Below are positions 27,686-38,405 of a stretch of 64,000 nt of DNA, piece by piece. This DNA is from Mycobacterium sp. IDR2000157661 (GTDB lineage: Bacteria > Actinomycetota > Actinomycetes > Mycobacteriales > Mycobacteriaceae). Within the stretch, counting starts at the first letter, position 1. The number at the start of each line of letters is the position of its first letter. The notes under the pieces were generated by a model, which was given only the letters and a program-made list of their open reading frames with translations, made no database searches and was not told where the DNA came from. Location: the NCBI RefSeq assembly GCF_022317005.1, contig NZ_CP081006.1:620001-684000 (forward strand). The letters are read 5' to 3'. The translations under genes were made by a program, and so were the position numbers.

Positions 27686-28991
27686 GTTCCAGGAACCGGC
27701 CGTAGCGGTCCTGCGTCGCCGCCACCCACGCGGCGTCGGGTTCGACGACGCGTTCGGTGGCGGCCCAGCGCGCGGCGTCGGACAGCGACGACTCCAGACC
27801 GGCCGACATGCGCGCGAGAAACGCCGCCCCCAGCGCGGCGCCCTCGGCGACGGCCGACACCCCGACGGGCAGGCCGGTGGCGTCGGCGATGGCCTGCATC
27901 CACGGCGCGACACGGGTGCCGCCGCCGGTCGCCACGATGCGGGTCGCGGGCGCGCCGCTCATCTCGATGAGCTGGCGCACCACGAAGCCCGACGCCTCGA
28001 ACCCGGCGCGGCGGATCGCCGCGCCGTCGTGCGTCAGATCGAGCCCGTCGAGCACGCCGCGACGAAACGGATCGTGGTGCGGCACGCGTTCCCCGCGCAG
28101 ATACGGCGCCCACACCGGGACACGACGCGGATCCACCGCGTCACCCGGTGCGACGGCCCGGTCCAGCCAGCCGAGGAACAGTCCGCCTGCGTTGCTCGGC
28201 CCGCCGATCTGGCACTTGCCCGGCGCGGTGTGCGGCAACGTCCACAGCCCGGGCACTTCCCGATACTCCGGAATCGTCACCCACACGATCAGCGTGGTGC
28301 CGCACAGCACGAGCACGTCGCCGTCGGTGTCGGCCCCGGCGACGACCTGCTCGCACACCGCATCGACCGCACCGGCGCCCAGCAGCGTGTCTCTACCGCG
28401 CACCGTGCCGACGGCCTCCCCCGACCCCGCGATCCGCGGGAGCTGGCCGGGCGTCACAGCGCAGTCCGCACACACCGGTTCACTCCAGCCCGCGCCGTCG
28501 AACAACGGGTACATGGTGCTGGCGGTGGCGTTGTCGATCACCGCCTCGCCGGCCAGCGCGTGATTGGCCAGCGCGGCCGCCGGCCAGTAACCCGGCGCAC
28601 CGGGCCGCTCCCCCGCCGTCCAGCGGAGGAACTCCACCGCCTCGCCGGACAGGAACCGGGCGTCGGGACGGCCGGTTGCGCCGCGGCCCCGCTCGTCGCC
28701 GTAGAGCAGGCCCGGTGTCTGCGGAGCGCCGTCGGCGTCTACCGCGGTCAGCGACGGCACCATCGCGGTGACGGCCACGGCGGCGGCGTTTAGGCGGCCC
28801 AGCGCGTCCAGCGCCGCAAGCGGGCCGCGTCGCCAGGCCTCGCCGGCGTCGTGCTCGAGGCGGTCGGGCGTCGGCACCCGCACCGCGTGCGGGACCCGGG
28901 TTCGCGCGGTCACCCGGCCGTCCTCGTCGACCGCCACCGCCTTGACCGAGGTGGTGCCGATGTCGACGCCGATGACCGCTTTGGCTGACAC
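27657..28991 (-). CDS. xylB: FGGY-family carbohydrate kinase (xylulokinase-like)
   Basis: The 444 aa kinase has the ATPase start [20 protein letters not shown] (residues 5-24), the catalytic region near 75-80 and the C-terminal nucleotide motif [23 protein letters not shown] near 360. FGGY enzymes phosphorylate pentoses, tetritols or related polyols. The substrate is not certain, though M. tuberculosis Rv0729 is named xylB at the same locus. The start is GTG 28991 (another GTG at 29000). It is divergent from serA2 by 30 bp. Confidence 0.85.
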   Translation of the reverse strand: MSAKAVIGVDIGTTSVKAVAVDEDGRVTARTRVPHAVRVPTPDRLEHDAGEAWRRGPLAALDALGRLNAAAVAVTAMVPSLTAVDADGAPQTPGLLYGDERGRGATGRPDARFLSGEAVEFLRWTAGERPGAPGYWPAAALANHALAGEAVIDNATASTMYPLFDGAGWSEPVCADCAVTPGQLPRIAGSGEAVGTVRGRDTLLGAGAVDAVCEQVVAGADTDGDVLVLCGTTLIVWVTIPEYREVPGLWTLPHTAPGKCQIGGPSNAGGLFLGWLDRAVAPGDAVDPRRVPVWAPYLRGERVPHHDPFRRGVLDGLDLTHDGAAIRRAGFEASGFVVRQLIEMSGAPATRIVATGGGTRVAPWMQAIADATGLPVGVSAVAEGAALGAAFLARMSAGLESSLSDAARWAATERVVEPDAAWVAATQDRYGRFLELSASPPPHS

Positions 28992-29021
28992 GCCGGTCAC
29001 CGTACGCCAGCATGTGTCATC

Positions 29022-29999
29022 GTGACCCGACTTCGCGCCCTCGTGACGGCCCCGCTGCGCGGGCCGGGTTTCGACAAGCTCCACCAGCTGGTCGACGTCG
29101 TGTACGACCCGTGGATCGACCTGCGGCCGCTGCGGATCTACGCCGCCGAGCAACTCGCCGAGCGTGCCACCGCCGAACGCGCCGATGTGCTTGTCGTGGA
29201 GGGAGATTCGATAGCCGGCCCGGTTCTCGAGCTGCCACTGACGGCGGTGGCCTCGACCCGCGGCGACCCCAACAACGTCGACGTCGCGGCGGCGACGGCG
29301 GCGCGGGTCCCGGTGCTCAACGCCCCCGCCCGCAACGCCGACGCCGTCGCCGAGATGGCGCTCGCGTTGCTGTTCGCCGCGACCCGCCACGTGCTCACCG
29401 GCGACGCCGACGTCCGCGCTGGCGAGGTGTTTCGTGACGGCACGCTTCCCTATCAACGGTTCCGGGCGTGGGAGATCGCGGGCCGCACGGCCGGCCTGGT
29501 CGGCCTCGGCGCGGTGGGCCGCGCGCTGCGCTGGCGACTGCAGGGCCTTGGCCTCGAGGTCATCGCGCACGACCCGTACCACGACGAGGCCGGCCACAGC
29601 CTCGAGCAACTGCTCGCCGAGGCCGACATCGTCTCGCTGCACGCACCCGTCACCGAGGACACGGTCGGCATGATCGGCGCCGAGCAGTTCGCCGCGATGC
29701 GCGACGGCGCGGTGTTCCTCAACACCGCCCGCGCGCAACTGCACGACACCGACGCCCTGGTGGCGGCACTGCGCAGCGGCAAGGTCGGCGCGGCGGGCCT
29801 GGACCATTTCGTCGGCGAATGGCTGCCCACCGATCACCCGCTGGTCGCTATGACCAACGTCGTGCTGACGCCGCACATCGGCGGCGCCACCTGGAACACT
29901 GAGGCGCGACAGGCGCAGATGGTCGCCGACGGTCTCGAAGCGCTGCTGTCGGGACGCAGGCCGGCCAACATCGTCAACCCGGAGGTACTGGCGTCGTGA
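29022..29999 (+). CDS. serA2: D-2-hydroxyacid dehydrogenase (phosphoglycerate dehydrogenase-like)
   Basis: The 325 aa enzyme has the NAD fold TAGLVGLGAVGRALRWRLQGLGLEVIAHDPY (about 165-195), VSLHAPVTEDTVGMIGAEQFAAM, the catalytic Arg in FLNTARAQL and the catalytic His in LTPHIGGATWNTE near 290. It lacks the ACT or intervening domain of biosynthetic SerA. With the kinase and the fuculose-type aldolase it probably handles a sugar- or polyol-derived phosphorylated acid. GTG 29022 is the start, and it overlaps fucA by 4 nt. Confidence 0.87.
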   Translation: MTRLRALVTAPLRGPGFDKLHQLVDVVYDPWIDLRPLRIYAAEQLAERATAERADVLVVEGDSIAGPVLELPLTAVASTRGDPNNVDVAAATAARVPVLNAPARNADAVAEMALALLFAATRHVLTGDADVRAGEVFRDGTLPYQRFRAWEIAGRTAGLVGLGAVGRALRWRLQGLGLEVIAHDPYHDEAGHSLEQLLAEADIVSLHAPVTEDTVGMIGAEQFAAMRDGAVFLNTARAQLHDTDALVAALRSGKVGAAGLDHFVGEWLPTDHPLVAMTNVVLTPHIGGATWNTEARQAQMVADGLEALLSGRRPANIVNPEVLAS

Positions 30000-30646
30000 G
30001 GTTCGTGAACAACGCGCAGGAGGCGGTGCTGGCCGCGGCCAAGGACATGCTGCGCCGCGGCCTGGTCGAGGGCACGGCCGGCAACATCTCGGCGCGGCGA
30101 GAAGACGGCAACATCGTCATCACACCTTCGTCGGTGGACTACCGCGACATGGTGCTCGACGACCTCGTGCTGGTCGACCCCGACGGCACCGTGCTGTCAG
30201 CCAAGGACGGCCGGGCGCCGTCGACCGAGATGGCGCTGCACCTTTCGTGCTACCGGGCCTTCGCCGACATCGGCAGCGTGATCCACAGCCACCCGGTGTG
30301 GGCGACGATGTTCGCCGTTGCGCAGCAGTCGATTCCGGCCTGCGTCGACGAGTTCGCCGTGTACTGCGGCGGCGACATCCGTTGCGCCGAATACGCGGCG
30401 TCGGGCACTCCCGACGTCGGCGACAATGCCGTCAAGGCGCTCGACGGCCGGGCTGCGGCGCTGATCGCCAACCACGGCCTGGTCGCCGTCGCGCCGCGGC
30501 CGGACAAGGCTCTGCATGTCACCGCGCTCGTCGAGCGGACCGCCCAGATCGCCTGGGGCGCGAGGGCGCTCGGCGGACCCGTACCGATCCCCGACGAGGT
30601 CAACACCAACTTCGCTGCCGTCTACCGCTACCTGCGCGAGCACTGA
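29996..30646 (+). CDS. fucA: class II aldolase (L-fuculose-phosphate aldolase-like)
   Basis: The 216 aa zinc aldolase has GLVEGTAGNISAR (substrate phosphate loop, about 22-34), PSSVDYRDM, the zinc pair in VIHSHPVWATMFA near 95 and IANHGLVAVA near 157. It cleaves a sugar-1-phosphate to DHAP and an aldehyde, or a tetrulose/pentulose analogue. GTG 29996 overlaps the serA2 stop (GTGA), so both come from one message. Confidence 0.88.
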   Translation: MRFVNNAQEAVLAAAKDMLRRGLVEGTAGNISARREDGNIVITPSSVDYRDMVLDDLVLVDPDGTVLSAKDGRAPSTEMALHLSCYRAFADIGSVIHSHPVWATMFAVAQQSIPACVDEFAVYCGGDIRCAEYAASGTPDVGDNAVKALDGRAAALIANHGLVAVAPRPDKALHVTALVERTAQIAWGARALGGPVPIPDEVNTNFAAVYRYLREH

Positions 30647-30682
30647 CCCCGTCCCTCGGCGCGTGGGCCATCGGCGCGAGGA

Positions 30683-32485
30683 CTAGAAGCGGTAGTCCCC
30701 CAGCCACAACGCGCTCACGCCGGTCAGCGACTCCTCCGCGCGAACCACCATGCCGGCCACCGATCGGCCCAGCAGCGCGGCGAACGCCTCGGGCAGCGAT
30801 GCCGCCGCCGGCTGGGAGGACGCCTTGGGCCGCAGCCGGTCCATCAGCGACGAGCCGGGATAGCCGATGATGCGTACGTCGGCGTCGGCGTCCAGACCGG
30901 CCAGCACCTTGGCGCGCCTGATCGCGGTGCGCAACCCGCCGAGTTCGTCGACCAGACCCCGCTCCTTGGCGTCGGCTCCCGTCCACACGCGGCCGCGGGC
31001 GATCGCTTCGACGTCCTCGACGCTCATCTTGCGCCCGACGGCCACCCGCTCGATGAAGTCGGTGTAGAACAGGTCGGCCTCGGCCTCGACGTGGGCCTGC
31101 TGCTCGTCGGTGAACGGCTGGTTGATCGACCAGGCGTCGGCGTTGGCATTGGTGCGTACCGAGTCCGAGCCCACGCCGAGGCGGTCCTTGAGCTCGCGGG
31201 CCACCAACTTGCCGGTCACCACGCCGATCGAACCGGTGATGGTGCCGGGATTGGCGACGATCTCGTCGGCGCCCATCGACACGTAGTAGCCGCCGGACGC
31301 GGCGACCGCGCCCATCGACGCCACCACCGGCTTGCCGGCTCCATCCTTTCCCGAGCGCACCCGATTCACTTCGCGCCAAACGGTTTCCGATCCGGTGACC
31401 GAACCGCCGGGGCTGTCGACCCGCAGGACGATGGCCGACACGTCATCCGAGGCGGCGGCCTCGCGCAGTGCGGCGGCGATGGTGTCGCCCCCCGCGCTCG
31501 AACTGCCGAGAGGTAGCGGGCCCGGCCCGCCGCGACCGCTGACGATCGGCCCGTGCAGGGTGACGACGGCGATGGTCGGCTTGGCCTTGCGCCCGGGGAT
31601 GGGCGGCATCGGCGGGCCGGGCCGCTCGGCGGTGGCCCGCGCGTACCGCGACAGATACAGCCGCGGCGGCGCATCCTCGGAGTCCACGTCCGACGGCGAT
31701 ATATTCGGCGCCCCGGCGAGTTCGGCGATCCGCGCGTATGCCTCGTCCCGGAACCCGATCCGATCCACGAGTCGACCCGCGAGTGCGTCGTCGCGCAGCA
31801 GCGGCGCCTTGTCGGCGAGCGCGTTCACCTCGTCCGGCGACAGGTGCCGCGACTCGGCCACCGCCTCCAGCACCTGGGTGTGCAGGCTCTGGATCAGCCG
31901 CTCGTCGGCCTCCCGATGGGCCTCGGTGTAGCTGTCCTGGGTGAACAGGTTCGCCGCCGACTTGTACTCGCCGCGGGCGATGAACTGCGCCTCGATGCCG
32001 GCCTTGTCCAGAGCGTCGCGCAGGAACAGCGCGTTGGTGGCGAAGCCGATCAGACCCACGGTGCCCGACGGCTGCATCCACACCTCTCGGAACGCCGACG
32101 CCAGGTAGTACGACAGCGTCCCCGGATAGGTCTCCGCCCACGCCAGCGAGGGCTTGCCATCGCTGAATGCCGCGATCGCGTCGCGCAATTCCTGCACAGG
32201 TCCGGCCGGGGCTCCCGAGACCTGCACGCGCGCGATCAGCCCGGCGACCCGGGGATCCTGGGCCGCCCGGTGGAGGGCGGCGACGGTCTCGCGCAGCAGC
32301 AGCGGCCGGACCGCGCCGGTGAGCAGTGCGAACGGATCGAATCCGCCCGTCTCGTTGGGCACCGACAGTAGATCCAACTCGAGGATGACCCCGTCCGGCA
32401 CACCGTGGTGGCGGGCGGTGTCGACGCGACGAACCAGCGCGCGCAGATCGTCGGGACCGGGCAGACCGGGCAGGAAGGCGAACAT
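30683..32485 (-). CDS. sppA: signal peptide peptidase SppA, 67 kDa type
   Basis: The 600 aa protein is a tandem ClpP-fold serine protease. The catalytic Lys lies in the first half ([15 protein letters not shown], about residue 205). The catalytic Ser is in the second half ([15 protein letters not shown], about 400, followed by [14 protein letters not shown]). It has no strong N-terminal membrane anchor, unlike E. coli SppA. It degrades released signal peptides and stress-related membrane peptides. It stands between the sugar genes and the ribosomal operon, like Rv0724. Confidence 0.93.
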   Translation of the reverse strand: MFAFLPGLPGPDDLRALVRRVDTARHHGVPDGVILELDLLSVPNETGGFDPFALLTGAVRPLLLRETVAALHRAAQDPRVAGLIARVQVSGAPAGPVQELRDAIAAFSDGKPSLAWAETYPGTLSYYLASAFREVWMQPSGTVGLIGFATNALFLRDALDKAGIEAQFIARGEYKSAANLFTQDSYTEAHREADERLIQSLHTQVLEAVAESRHLSPDEVNALADKAPLLRDDALAGRLVDRIGFRDEAYARIAELAGAPNISPSDVDSEDAPPRLYLSRYARATAERPGPPMPPIPGRKAKPTIAVVTLHGPIVSGRGGPGPLPLGSSSAGGDTIAAALREAAASDDVSAIVLRVDSPGGSVTGSETVWREVNRVRSGKDGAGKPVVASMGAVAASGGYYVSMGADEIVANPGTITGSIGVVTGKLVARELKDRLGVGSDSVRTNANADAWSINQPFTDEQQAHVEAEADLFYTDFIERVAVGRKMSVEDVEAIARGRVWTGADAKERGLVDELGGLRTAIRRAKVLAGLDADADVRIIGYPGSSLMDRLRPKASSQPAAASLPEAFAALLGRSVAGMVVRAEESLTGVSALWLGDYRF

Positions 32486-32516
32486 GAGTCGAGCGTACCG
32501 ACGCCCGACCGAACGG

Positions 32517-32852
32517 CTAGCGGCCGATCAAGCGGGCGTGATTGGGGCAGTAGACGGCGACCGAGGCCCGCATGAAACCGACCGCCTGCTCCCGATTCAG
32601 GTTGCTGCTCTGCAGCGACGTCACCACCCCGCGCACCACCGGCACCGGGTTCACGTTGCTCGCGAAGCCTTCGGTCAGCATGGTGCACACGCGCCGTCCG
32701 AGCTCGGTGATCTCCGATTCGGAAGCGGCCGAGACACCCAGTTCGGTCACCACGTCGACGAACCGCTCGTCGGCGGTCTGGGCGTGGGCCGTCGCTGCAC
32801 CGCTGAACACCGCCAGACCGGCGAGACCCAGCGCGACGCAGTGACGGATCAT
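32517..32852 (-). CDS. small secreted DUF732-type protein
   Basis: The 111 aa protein has a Sec signal peptide, with hydrophobic LALGLAGLAVFSG and cleavage after TAHA (about residue 24). The mature part contains two Cys (VCTMLTEGF and VYCPNHARLI) spaced as in mycobacterial DUF732 proteins, probably forming a disulfide. Function is unknown. It lies 31 bp before sppA on the same strand and may be co-transcribed with it. Confidence 0.8.
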   Translation of the reverse strand: MIRHCVALGLAGLAVFSGAATAHAQTADERFVDVVTELGVSAASESEITELGRRVCTMLTEGFASNVNPVPVVRGVVTSLQSSNLNREQAVGFMRASVAVYCPNHARLIGR

Positions 32853-32923
32853 GGGCTCCTCCTCGGTGCCGGCATCAGCAGTGTAATCGCGACGCCGCCC
32901 CCGGGCGTTACGCGCTCAGATGC

Positions 32924-32951
32924 GAGAACCCCCGCCGAAGCGGGGGTTCTC
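32924..32951 (-). terminator. strong intrinsic hairpin at the end of the ribosomal operon
   Basis: Perfect 12 bp arms GAGAACCCCCGC and GCGGGGGTTCTC flank the loop CGAA, 11 bp after the rplO stop. There is no clear U-run, as is common in mycobacteria. It should end the rplN-to-rplO transcript and separate it from the DUF732/sppA genes. Confidence 0.85.
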
Positions 32952-32962
32952 GATCAGGACTG

Positions 32963-33406
32963 TCAGAGCTCGGTCGCCGATCCGCCCGCGGAGGTGATCT
33001 TCTCGCGGGCACTGCCGCTGAACTTGTGGGCGGTGACGTTGACCTTGACGGTCAGCTTGCCGTCGCCGAGCACCTTGACCAACGAGTTCTTGCGGACCGC
33101 ACCGGCGGCCACCAAGTCGTCGACACCGACGTCGCCGCCGTTGGGGAACAGCTTGTCGATGTCGCCGACGTTGACGACCTCGTACTCGGTGCGGAACCGG
33201 TTGCGGAAACCCTTGAGCTTCGGCAGCCGCATGTGGATCGGCATCTGCCCGCCCTCGAACATCACCGGGACGTTCTTGCGGGCCTTGGTGCCCTTGGTGC
33301 CGCGCCCGGCGGTCTTGCCCTTCGAGCCCTCACCGCGACCAACGCGGGTCTTGGCCTTCCTCGATCCGGGCGCCGGCTTCAGGTCATGGAGTTTGATGGG
33401 TGTCAT
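32963..33406 (-). CDS. rplO: 50S ribosomal protein L15
   Basis: The 147 aa protein has the basic glycine-rich N-terminus [35 protein letters not shown] and the conserved [18 protein letters not shown] near 50. L15 binds 23S rRNA late in 50S assembly. Its ATG overlaps the rpmD stop by one base. It is last in the operon, followed by the hairpin at 32924. Confidence 0.98.
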   Translation of the reverse strand: MTPIKLHDLKPAPGSRKAKTRVGRGEGSKGKTAGRGTKGTKARKNVPVMFEGGQMPIHMRLPKLKGFRNRFRTEYEVVNVGDIDKLFPNGGDVGVDDLVAAGAVRKNSLVKVLGDGKLTVKVNVTAHKFSGSAREKITSAGGSATEL

Positions 33407-33594
33407 TAGGAGGACTCCACTGCTTCTACTCTGACGAGGTGGTGCACGGTGTTGATCAGGCCGCGCGTCTGCGCGTTGTCTTCACGGACCACCGACTGGC
33501 TGATCTTGCGCAGCCCCAGTGACCGCAGGGTTTCGCGCTGCTTCCAGCGCGCACCGATGGTGCTGCGAACCTGGGTGATCTTGAGCTCTGCCAT
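33406..33594 (-). CDS. rpmD: 50S ribosomal protein L30
   Basis: The 62 aa protein has the bacterial L30 core [32 protein letters not shown] and the short C-terminus [11 protein letters not shown]. Spacing to rpsE is 2 bp. Confidence 0.98.
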   Translation of the reverse strand: MAELKITQVRSTIGARWKQRETLRSLGLRKISQSVVREDNAQTRGLINTVHHLVRVEAVESS

Positions 33595-33596
33595 GG

Positions 33597-34280
33597 TTAT
33601 GCCGACCCTTCCCGCGCGGCCGACGCGGCAACGGCCTCGGCCTCGCGTCGCGCCCGCAGCATGCCCGCAGGCGCTACGTCCTCGATCGGCAGCCCGCGCC
33701 GCGCCGCGACCTCTTCGGGACGCTGCAACAGCTTGAGCGCGGCGACGGTGGCGTGTACGACGTTGATCGCGTTGTCACTGCCCAGCGACTTGGCCAGGAT
33801 GTCGTGCACGCCCGCGCATTCGAGCACCGCACGGGCGGCGCCGCCGGCGATCACACCGGTACCGGGGCTGGCCGGACGCAGCATCACCACACCGGCGGCG
33901 GCTTCGCCCTGCACCGGATGGGTGATGGTGCCGCCGATCAGCGGGACGCGGAAGAAGTTCTTGCGCGCTTCGTCGACGCCCTTGGCGATGGCGGCGGGCA
34001 CTTCCTTGGCCTTGCCGTACCCGACGCCGACCATGCCGTGACCGTCACCGACGATCACCAGCGCGGTGAAGCTGAAGCGGCGACCGCCCTTGACGACCTT
34101 GGAGACGCGGTTGATCGACACCACGCGCTCGAGGTAGTTGCTCTTGTCACCGCCGTCGCGGCCACGACCGCCACGGTCGTCGCGGCGGCCGCGCCCGTCG
34201 CGGTCACCCCGCGACCCACGGCCGTCGCGTTGTTCGGATGCCGCCGGCCCAGCGGCTCCTGATGCCTGCTCGGCCATCAT
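33597..34280 (-). CDS. rpsE: 30S ribosomal protein S5
   Basis: The 227 aa protein has the S5 core ([52 protein letters not shown]) from about residue 48. It is preceded by a 45-residue Arg/Gly/Asp-rich tail, longer than in E. coli (166 aa in total), as in other mycobacteria. Two ATG codons stand in tandem (34280, 34277); GGAAGGA is 4 or 7 bp ahead, so either may be used. Confidence 0.98.
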   Translation of the reverse strand: MMAEQASGAAGPAASEQRDGRGSRGDRDGRGRRDDRGGRGRDGGDKSNYLERVVSINRVSKVVKGGRRFSFTALVIVGDGHGMVGVGYGKAKEVPAAIAKGVDEARKNFFRVPLIGGTITHPVQGEAAAGVVMLRPASPGTGVIAGGAARAVLECAGVHDILAKSLGSDNAINVVHATVAALKLLQRPEEVAARRGLPIEDVAPAGMLRARREAEAVAASAAREGSA

Positions 34281-34306
34281 GCAATCCTTCCGTTGAAGTC
34301 AGTCAT

Positions 34307-34717
34307 CTAGAACTCCAGCCCGCCTTCGCGCGCCGCGTCGGCCAGCGCCGCGATGCGCCCACCGTAGGTGTAGCCACCGCGGTCGAACACGACCTTGTCG
34401 ATGCCCGCGGCCTTGGCGCGCTCGGCGATCAGCTGGCCGACCCGCACTGCGTGGGCCTTCTTGTCGCCCTCGACCGCGCGCACGTCGGCCTCGATGGACG
34501 ACGCGGCGGCCAGGGTGGTGCCGTTGATGTCGTTGACGAGCTGCACGTGGATGTGCCGCGACGAGCGGTTGACCACCAAGCGCGGCACCTGGGCGGTGCC
34601 GGAGATCTTCTTGCGCAGCCGGGCGTGGCGCCGCATCCGCGACACCCGCCGGGTTTCGGAGACGTTGCGCCCCGCGGGCTTCTGCGTCGCCGCCGGATCC
34701 TTCGTAGTCGTAGCCAT
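34307..34717 (-). CDS. rplR: 50S ribosomal protein L18
   Basis: The 136 aa protein carries the 5S rRNA-binding L18 fold: [32 protein letters not shown] at about 30-61 and [29 protein letters not shown] at the C-terminus. The N-terminal 20 residues are a mycobacterial Thr/Lys/Pro-rich extension. Confidence 0.98.
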   Translation of the reverse strand: MATTTKDPAATQKPAGRNVSETRRVSRMRRHARLRKKISGTAQVPRLVVNRSSRHIHVQLVNDINGTTLAAASSIEADVRAVEGDKKAHAVRVGQLIAERAKAAGIDKVVFDRGGYTYGGRIAALADAAREGGLEF

Positions 34718-34719
34718 GT

Positions 34720-35259
34720 CTACTTACCTGTCTTTCCGACCTTGCGGCGGATCTGCTCACCCTCGTAGCGGATGCCCTTGCCCTTGTAGGGGTCGCTCTT
34801 CCGCAGACGGCGGATGTTCGCCGCGACCTGGCCGACCCTCTGCTTGTCGATACCGGAGATCGAGAACTTCGTCGGCGTCTCCACCGCGAAGGTCACGCCC
34901 TCGGGCGCGGTGATCGTGACCGGGTGGCTGTAGCCGAGCGCGAACTCGAGGTTGGAGCCCTTGAGCTGCACGCGGTAGCCGACGCCGAAGATCTCCATCT
35001 TGGTGGTGTAGCCCTCGGTGACGCCGGTGATCAGGTTCGACACCAGCGTGCGCGACAACCCGTGCAGCGACCGGCTGCGCCGCTCGTCGTCGGGGCGGCT
35101 GACCACGATGGCGCCATCGTCGTCGCGAGCCACGCGGATGGGCTCGGCGACGGCCAGCGCCAGGGTGCCCTTTGGCCCCTTGACCGACACGTTCTGTCCG
35201 TCGATCGACACGTCGACCCCGCTGGGAACCGGGACCGGCTGCTTTCCAATTCGCGACAT
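34720..35259 (-). CDS. rplF: 50S ribosomal protein L6
   Basis: The 179 aa protein starts [19 protein letters not shown] and ends with the conserved [21 protein letters not shown]6 lies near the sarcin-ricin loop and factor-binding site. It is 15 bp from rpsH and 2 bp from rplR. Confidence 0.98.
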   Translation of the reverse strand: MSRIGKQPVPVPSGVDVSIDGQNVSVKGPKGTLALAVAEPIRVARDDDGAIVVSRPDDERRSRSLHGLSRTLVSNLITGVTEGYTTKMEIFGVGYRVQLKGSNLEFALGYSHPVTITAPEGVTFAVETPTKFSISGIDKQRVGQVAANIRRLRKSDPYKGKGIRYEGEQIRRKVGKTGK

Positions 35260-35274
35260 GTCTCTATATCTCCC

Positions 35275-35673
35275 TCACCACACGTATGCGAGGACTTCGC
35301 CGCCCACGCCCTCTTGGGCCGCCTGGCGGTCGGTCTTCAGGCCTGCCGACGTGGAGATGATCGCCACGCCGAGGCCGCCGAGGACCCGCGGCAGATTGGT
35401 CGACTTCGCGTACACCCGCAGTCCGGGCTTGGACACCCGGCGCAGGCCGGCGATGCTGCGCTCGCGGCTGGGGCCGTACTTCAGTTGCACGACCAGCGAC
35501 TTGCCCACCCGAGCATCCTCGGTGTGGTAGTCGGAGATGTAGCCCTCGCGCTTGAGGATCTCGGCGATGTTGGCCTTGATCTTCGAGTGCGGCAGGGTCA
35601 CCTCGTCGTGGTACGCCGAATTGGCGTTGCGCAGACGGGTCAAGAAGTCTGCGATCGGATCCGTCATAGTCAT
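35275..35673 (-). CDS. rpsH: 30S ribosomal protein S8
   Basis: The 132 aa protein has [17 protein letters not shown] at the start and [21 protein letters not shown]...GGEVLAYVW at the end. S8 nucleates the 16S central domain and, in E. coli, represses the spc operon. It is separated from rpsN by 138 bp that contain no gene, only a mycobacterial GC-rich stretch and GAAGAGGAG near the start. Confidence 0.98.
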   Translation of the reverse strand: MTMTDPIADFLTRLRNANSAYHDEVTLPHSKIKANIAEILKREGYISDYHTEDARVGKSLVVQLKYGPSRERSIAGLRRVSKPGLRVYAKSTNLPRVLGGLGVAIISTSAGLKTDRQAAQEGVGGEVLAYVW

Positions 35674-35811
35674 CGGGCGCTGCTCCTCTTCGTCGCTGCG
35701 CTCCGCATCGTCGTCATCGCGGTCATGACAGGAGGTTTACCTTCCTCACGGCGGTTCCCTGCTCAGGGCCTACCGCAACTGTTTTCGTGGGTTGTGGGCT
35801 GGTGCCGGCCG

Positions 35812-35997
35812 TTACCAGCTGGACTTCTGAACGCCGGGCAGCTCGCCGGCATGCGCCATCTCGCGCAGGCAGATCCGGCACAGGCCGAACTTGCGGAACA
35901 CCGAGTGCGGACGGCCGCAGCGCTGGCACCTGGTGTAGGCGCGCACCTTGAACTTCGGCTTCTTGTTGGCCTTGTTGACCAGTGCCTTCTTTGCCAT
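35812..35997 (-). CDS. rpsN: 30S ribosomal protein S14, zinc form (type Z)
   Basis: The 61 aa protein has zinc cysteines in CQRCGRPH (residues 24-27) and CRICLRE (40-43). This is the short C+ form made under zinc-replete growth; mycobacteria carry a zinc-free paralogue elsewhere. ATG 35997 lies 4 bp after the rplE stop. Confidence 0.97.
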   Translation of the reverse strand: MAKKALVNKANKKPKFKVRAYTRCQRCGRPHSVFRKFGLCRICLREMAHAGELPGVQKSSW

Positions 35998-36001
35998 GTG
36001 C

Positions 36002-36574
36002 TCAGTTCTCCTTGAACGGAAAGCCGAGAGCCCGCAACAGCGCTCGTCCTTCGTCGTCATTCGTCGCCGAGGTGACGACGGTGATGTCCATGCCACGGGG
36101 CCGGTCGATGGAGTCCACGTCGATCTCGTGGAACACCGACTGCTCGGTCAGCCCGAAGGTGTAGTTGCCGGTGCCGTCGAACTGCTTGGGCGACAAGCCG
36201 CGGAAGTCGCGGATACGCGGCAGCGCGATCGAGATGAGCCGGTCCAGGAACTCCCACATGCGGTCACCGCGCAGCGTGACGCGCGCGCCGATCGGCATGC
36301 CCTCGCGCAGCTTGAATTGCGCTATGGATTTCCGGGCCTTGCGGACTTCCGGCTTCTGCCCGGTGATCAGGGCCAGGTCGTTGACCGCGCCGTTGATCAG
36401 CTTGGCGTCGCGCGCGGCATCACCGACGCCCATGTTCACGACGACCTTGACCACGCCGGGGATCTGCATGACGTTGGCGTAGCCGAACTCCTTCTGCAGC
36501 GAGTCCTTGATCTCCTCGCGGTAGCGCTGCTTCAAACGAGGAAGGGTCTTCTCAGCGCTTTCAGTAGTGGTCAT
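36002..36574 (-). CDS. rplE: 50S ribosomal protein L5
   Basis: The 190 aa protein has [24 protein letters not shown] near 35-58 and [27 protein letters not shown] at the C-terminus. L5 binds 5S rRNA and the P-site tRNA region. The ATG shares one base with the rplX stop. Confidence 0.98.
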   Translation of the reverse strand: MTTTESAEKTLPRLKQRYREEIKDSLQKEFGYANVMQIPGVVKVVVNMGVGDAARDAKLINGAVNDLALITGQKPEVRKARKSIAQFKLREGMPIGARVTLRGDRMWEFLDRLISIALPRIRDFRGLSPKQFDGTGNYTFGLTEQSVFHEIDVDSIDRPRGMDITVVTSATNDDEGRALLRALGFPFKEN

Positions 36575-36891
36575 CAGATGTCCTTGCCGTTGGTCTTGGC
36601 GATGCGGACCTTCTTGCCGGTCTCGTCGTCCTTTCGATACCCGATGCGGGTGGGCTTGCCGTCGGAGTCGACGACCATGACGTTGGAGACGTCGATCGGG
36701 GCTTCCTGGGTGACGATGCCGCCGGACTGTGCGCCACGCTCGTTGCGCGAGACCGCGGTGTGCTTCTTGATGCGGTTGACACCTTCGACGAGCACCTTGT
36801 TGCGCGCCGGGTAGGCCACCAGGACCTTGCCCTTGGCGCCCTTGTCCTTGCCGGAGATGACCAGCACCGTGTCGCCCTTGTGGACCTTCAT
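36574..36891 (-). CDS. rplX: 50S ribosomal protein L24
   Basis: The 105 aa protein has a KOW motif at the N-terminus ([22 protein letters not shown]). L24 starts 50S assembly. It directly abuts rplN. Confidence 0.98.
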   Translation of the reverse strand: MKVHKGDTVLVISGKDKGAKGKVLVAYPARNKVLVEGVNRIKKHTAVSRNERGAQSGGIVTQEAPIDVSNVMVVDSDGKPTRIGYRKDDETGKKVRIAKTNGKDI

Positions 36892-37260
36892 CTACAACAC
36901 CTCCGGAGCGAGCGAGACGATCTTCATGAAGCGCTTCTCGCGCAGTTCACGACCGACCGGACCGAAGATGCGCGTCCCGCGCGGGTCGTTGTCGGGCTTG
37001 ATGATGACGGCGGCGTTCTCGTCGAACTTGATGTAGCTGCCGTCGGCGCGACGACGCTCCTTGACGGTGCGCACGACGACGGCCTTGACCACATCGCCGC
37101 GCTTGACGTTGCCACCGGGGATGGCGTCCTTGACCGTCGCGACGATGACATCGCCGATGCCGGCATAGCGTCGCGACGAGCCGCCGAGCACGCGGATGCA
37201 CAAGATCTCCTTGGCGCCCGTGTTATCGGCGACCTTCAGCCGCGATTCCTGCTGAATCAC
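36892..37260 (-). CDS. rplN: 50S ribosomal protein L14
   Basis: The 122 aa protein starts [28 protein letters not shown] and ends in [13 protein letters not shown]. It is first in this half of the ribosomal cluster and has its own sigma-A-type promoter about 145 bp upstream. In most bacteria it directly follows rpsQ; here about 11 kb separates them. Confidence 0.98.
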   Translation of the reverse strand: MIQQESRLKVADNTGAKEILCIRVLGGSSRRYAGIGDVIVATVKDAIPGGNVKRGDVVKAVVVRTVKERRRADGSYIKFDENAAVIIKPDNDPRGTRIFGPVGRELREKRFMKIVSLAPEVL

Positions 37261-37404
37261 TCGATCTCCTCGACCTGGTTGTATGCACGCCAGGCCCCAG
37301 CCTGATTGTGGGCACAGCCCACGGGACCTGACGTGCGCGTCTTGCTGTCACCGAAGGGCACGCGGGGCCGAATCCGGCCGAGGTCTGCCCAAGGCAACCG
37401 TTTG

Positions 37405-37433
37405 ATTCTATGGGACGACCTGCGGGGAACCAA
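37405..37433 (-). promoter_or_regulatory. sigma-A promoter for the rplN-rplO operon
   Basis: On the minus strand: TTGGTT (37433-37428), 17 bp spacer, TAGAAT (37410-37405). The start would be near 37398, leaving a leader of about 137 nt before rplN. It lies in the 259 bp gap after the FGE gene. Confidence 0.7.
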
Positions 37434-37519
37434 ATCGCCGCCGCTGGGGCGAGAGACCGTGTTCGCCCGGCGACACGCCGCGTTTTCTGTCCGGGAACGG
37501 TCGCTCGCCGGCGAGCCCG

Positions 37520-38401
37520 CTACCGATCCGCCACGCAGCGGAAACCGATGTGGGTCGTCGCACTGTCCTGCGACTGCGGCGAGCGCGCCGCCGGGCGGTA
37601 GCGGTGACAGTACTCCGGCGCGCACAGATGCGAGCCGCCCTTGAGGGTCTGCATCACCGTCGGATCGGCGGGTCCGCTCGGCGTGCAGCACGCCTTCACC
37701 GGGTCGTCGAGGCGGTGGTGTGCCGAGAACCTCGTCGTCGTCCACTCCCACACGTTGCCGATCATGTCGACGAGCCCGAACCCGTTCGGCGGAAACGTCC
37801 CCACCGGTGACGTGCCGACCCAGCCGAGCGCGCCGGTGTTGTGGTACGGGAACCGGCCCTGCCAGGTGTTGGCCATCAGCTGTCCGCCCGGCATGGCCTC
37901 GTCGCCCCACGAGTAGGCGGTCACGGTCCCGGCGCGCGCCGCGTACTCCCACTCCGCCTCGGTGGGCAGTCGGCGACCGGCCCAGCGCGCGTAGGCCGCG
38001 GCGTCCGGATAGGCGATCTGCACGACCGGGTGGTCGAGTCGGTCGTTCATGGTGCTGTCCGGGCCGAATGGCCGGCGCCAGCTCGTGCCGGGCACCCAGC
38101 GCCACCACTGTCGCCAGTCCCGCAGGTCCACCGGGCCTGCGGTCGGCCCGAACACCAGTGCACCCGGCACCAGGTCCCTCGGCTCCGCACCCGGGTACAG
38201 CGCGGGGTCCAGCCGTTGTTCGGCGACGGTGAGATAGCCGGTGTCGGAGACGAATTCGGCGAACTGGGCGTTGGTGACGGGATGCCGTTCGGCGGCGAAC
38301 GCGGCGACGCGGACGGTGTGCGCGGGCGCCTCTTCGGGATAGAACTGCGTCGATCCCATCCGGAACGACCCGCCCGGCAGCTCGACGAGTTCGGTGAGCA
38401 T
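37520..38401 (-). CDS. formylglycine-generating enzyme (sulfatase-modifying factor)
   Basis: The 293 aa FGE-sulfatase fold protein starts ELPGGSFRMGS. It contains HPVTNAQFAEFV, RRLPTEAEWEYAARAG near 155, GNVWEWTTTRF near 225, and the copper/active-site Cys pair in GSHLCAPEYCHRYRPAAR near 270. It oxidises the Cys of sulfatase CSPTR motifs to formylglycine. AtsA, two genes upstream in the same operon, carries that motif. It corresponds to Rv0712 and is 4 bp after the lipoprotein gene. Confidence 0.95.
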   Translation of the reverse strand: MLTELVELPGGSFRMGSTQFYPEEAPAHTVRVAAFAAERHPVTNAQFAEFVSDTGYLTVAEQRLDPALYPGAEPRDLVPGALVFGPTAGPVDLRDWRQWWRWVPGTSWRRPFGPDSTMNDRLDHPVVQIAYPDAAAYARWAGRRLPTEAEWEYAARAGTVTAYSWGDEAMPGGQLMANTWQGRFPYHNTGALGWVGTSPVGTFPPNGFGLVDMIGNVWEWTTTRFSAHHRLDDPVKACCTPSGPADPTVMQTLKGGSHLCAPEYCHRYRPAARSPQSQDSATTHIGFRCVADR

Positions 38402-38405
38402 CGTT

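Noticed and set aside
24807..27913. Large minus-strand frames across the methyltransferase genes, with repeated RPRQPV-type blocks
   Set aside because: The repetition only mirrors the three tandem paralogues on the plus strand.
30647..30682. Possible terminator between fucA and sppA
   Set aside because: The GC-rich arms pair only partly and there is no U-run.
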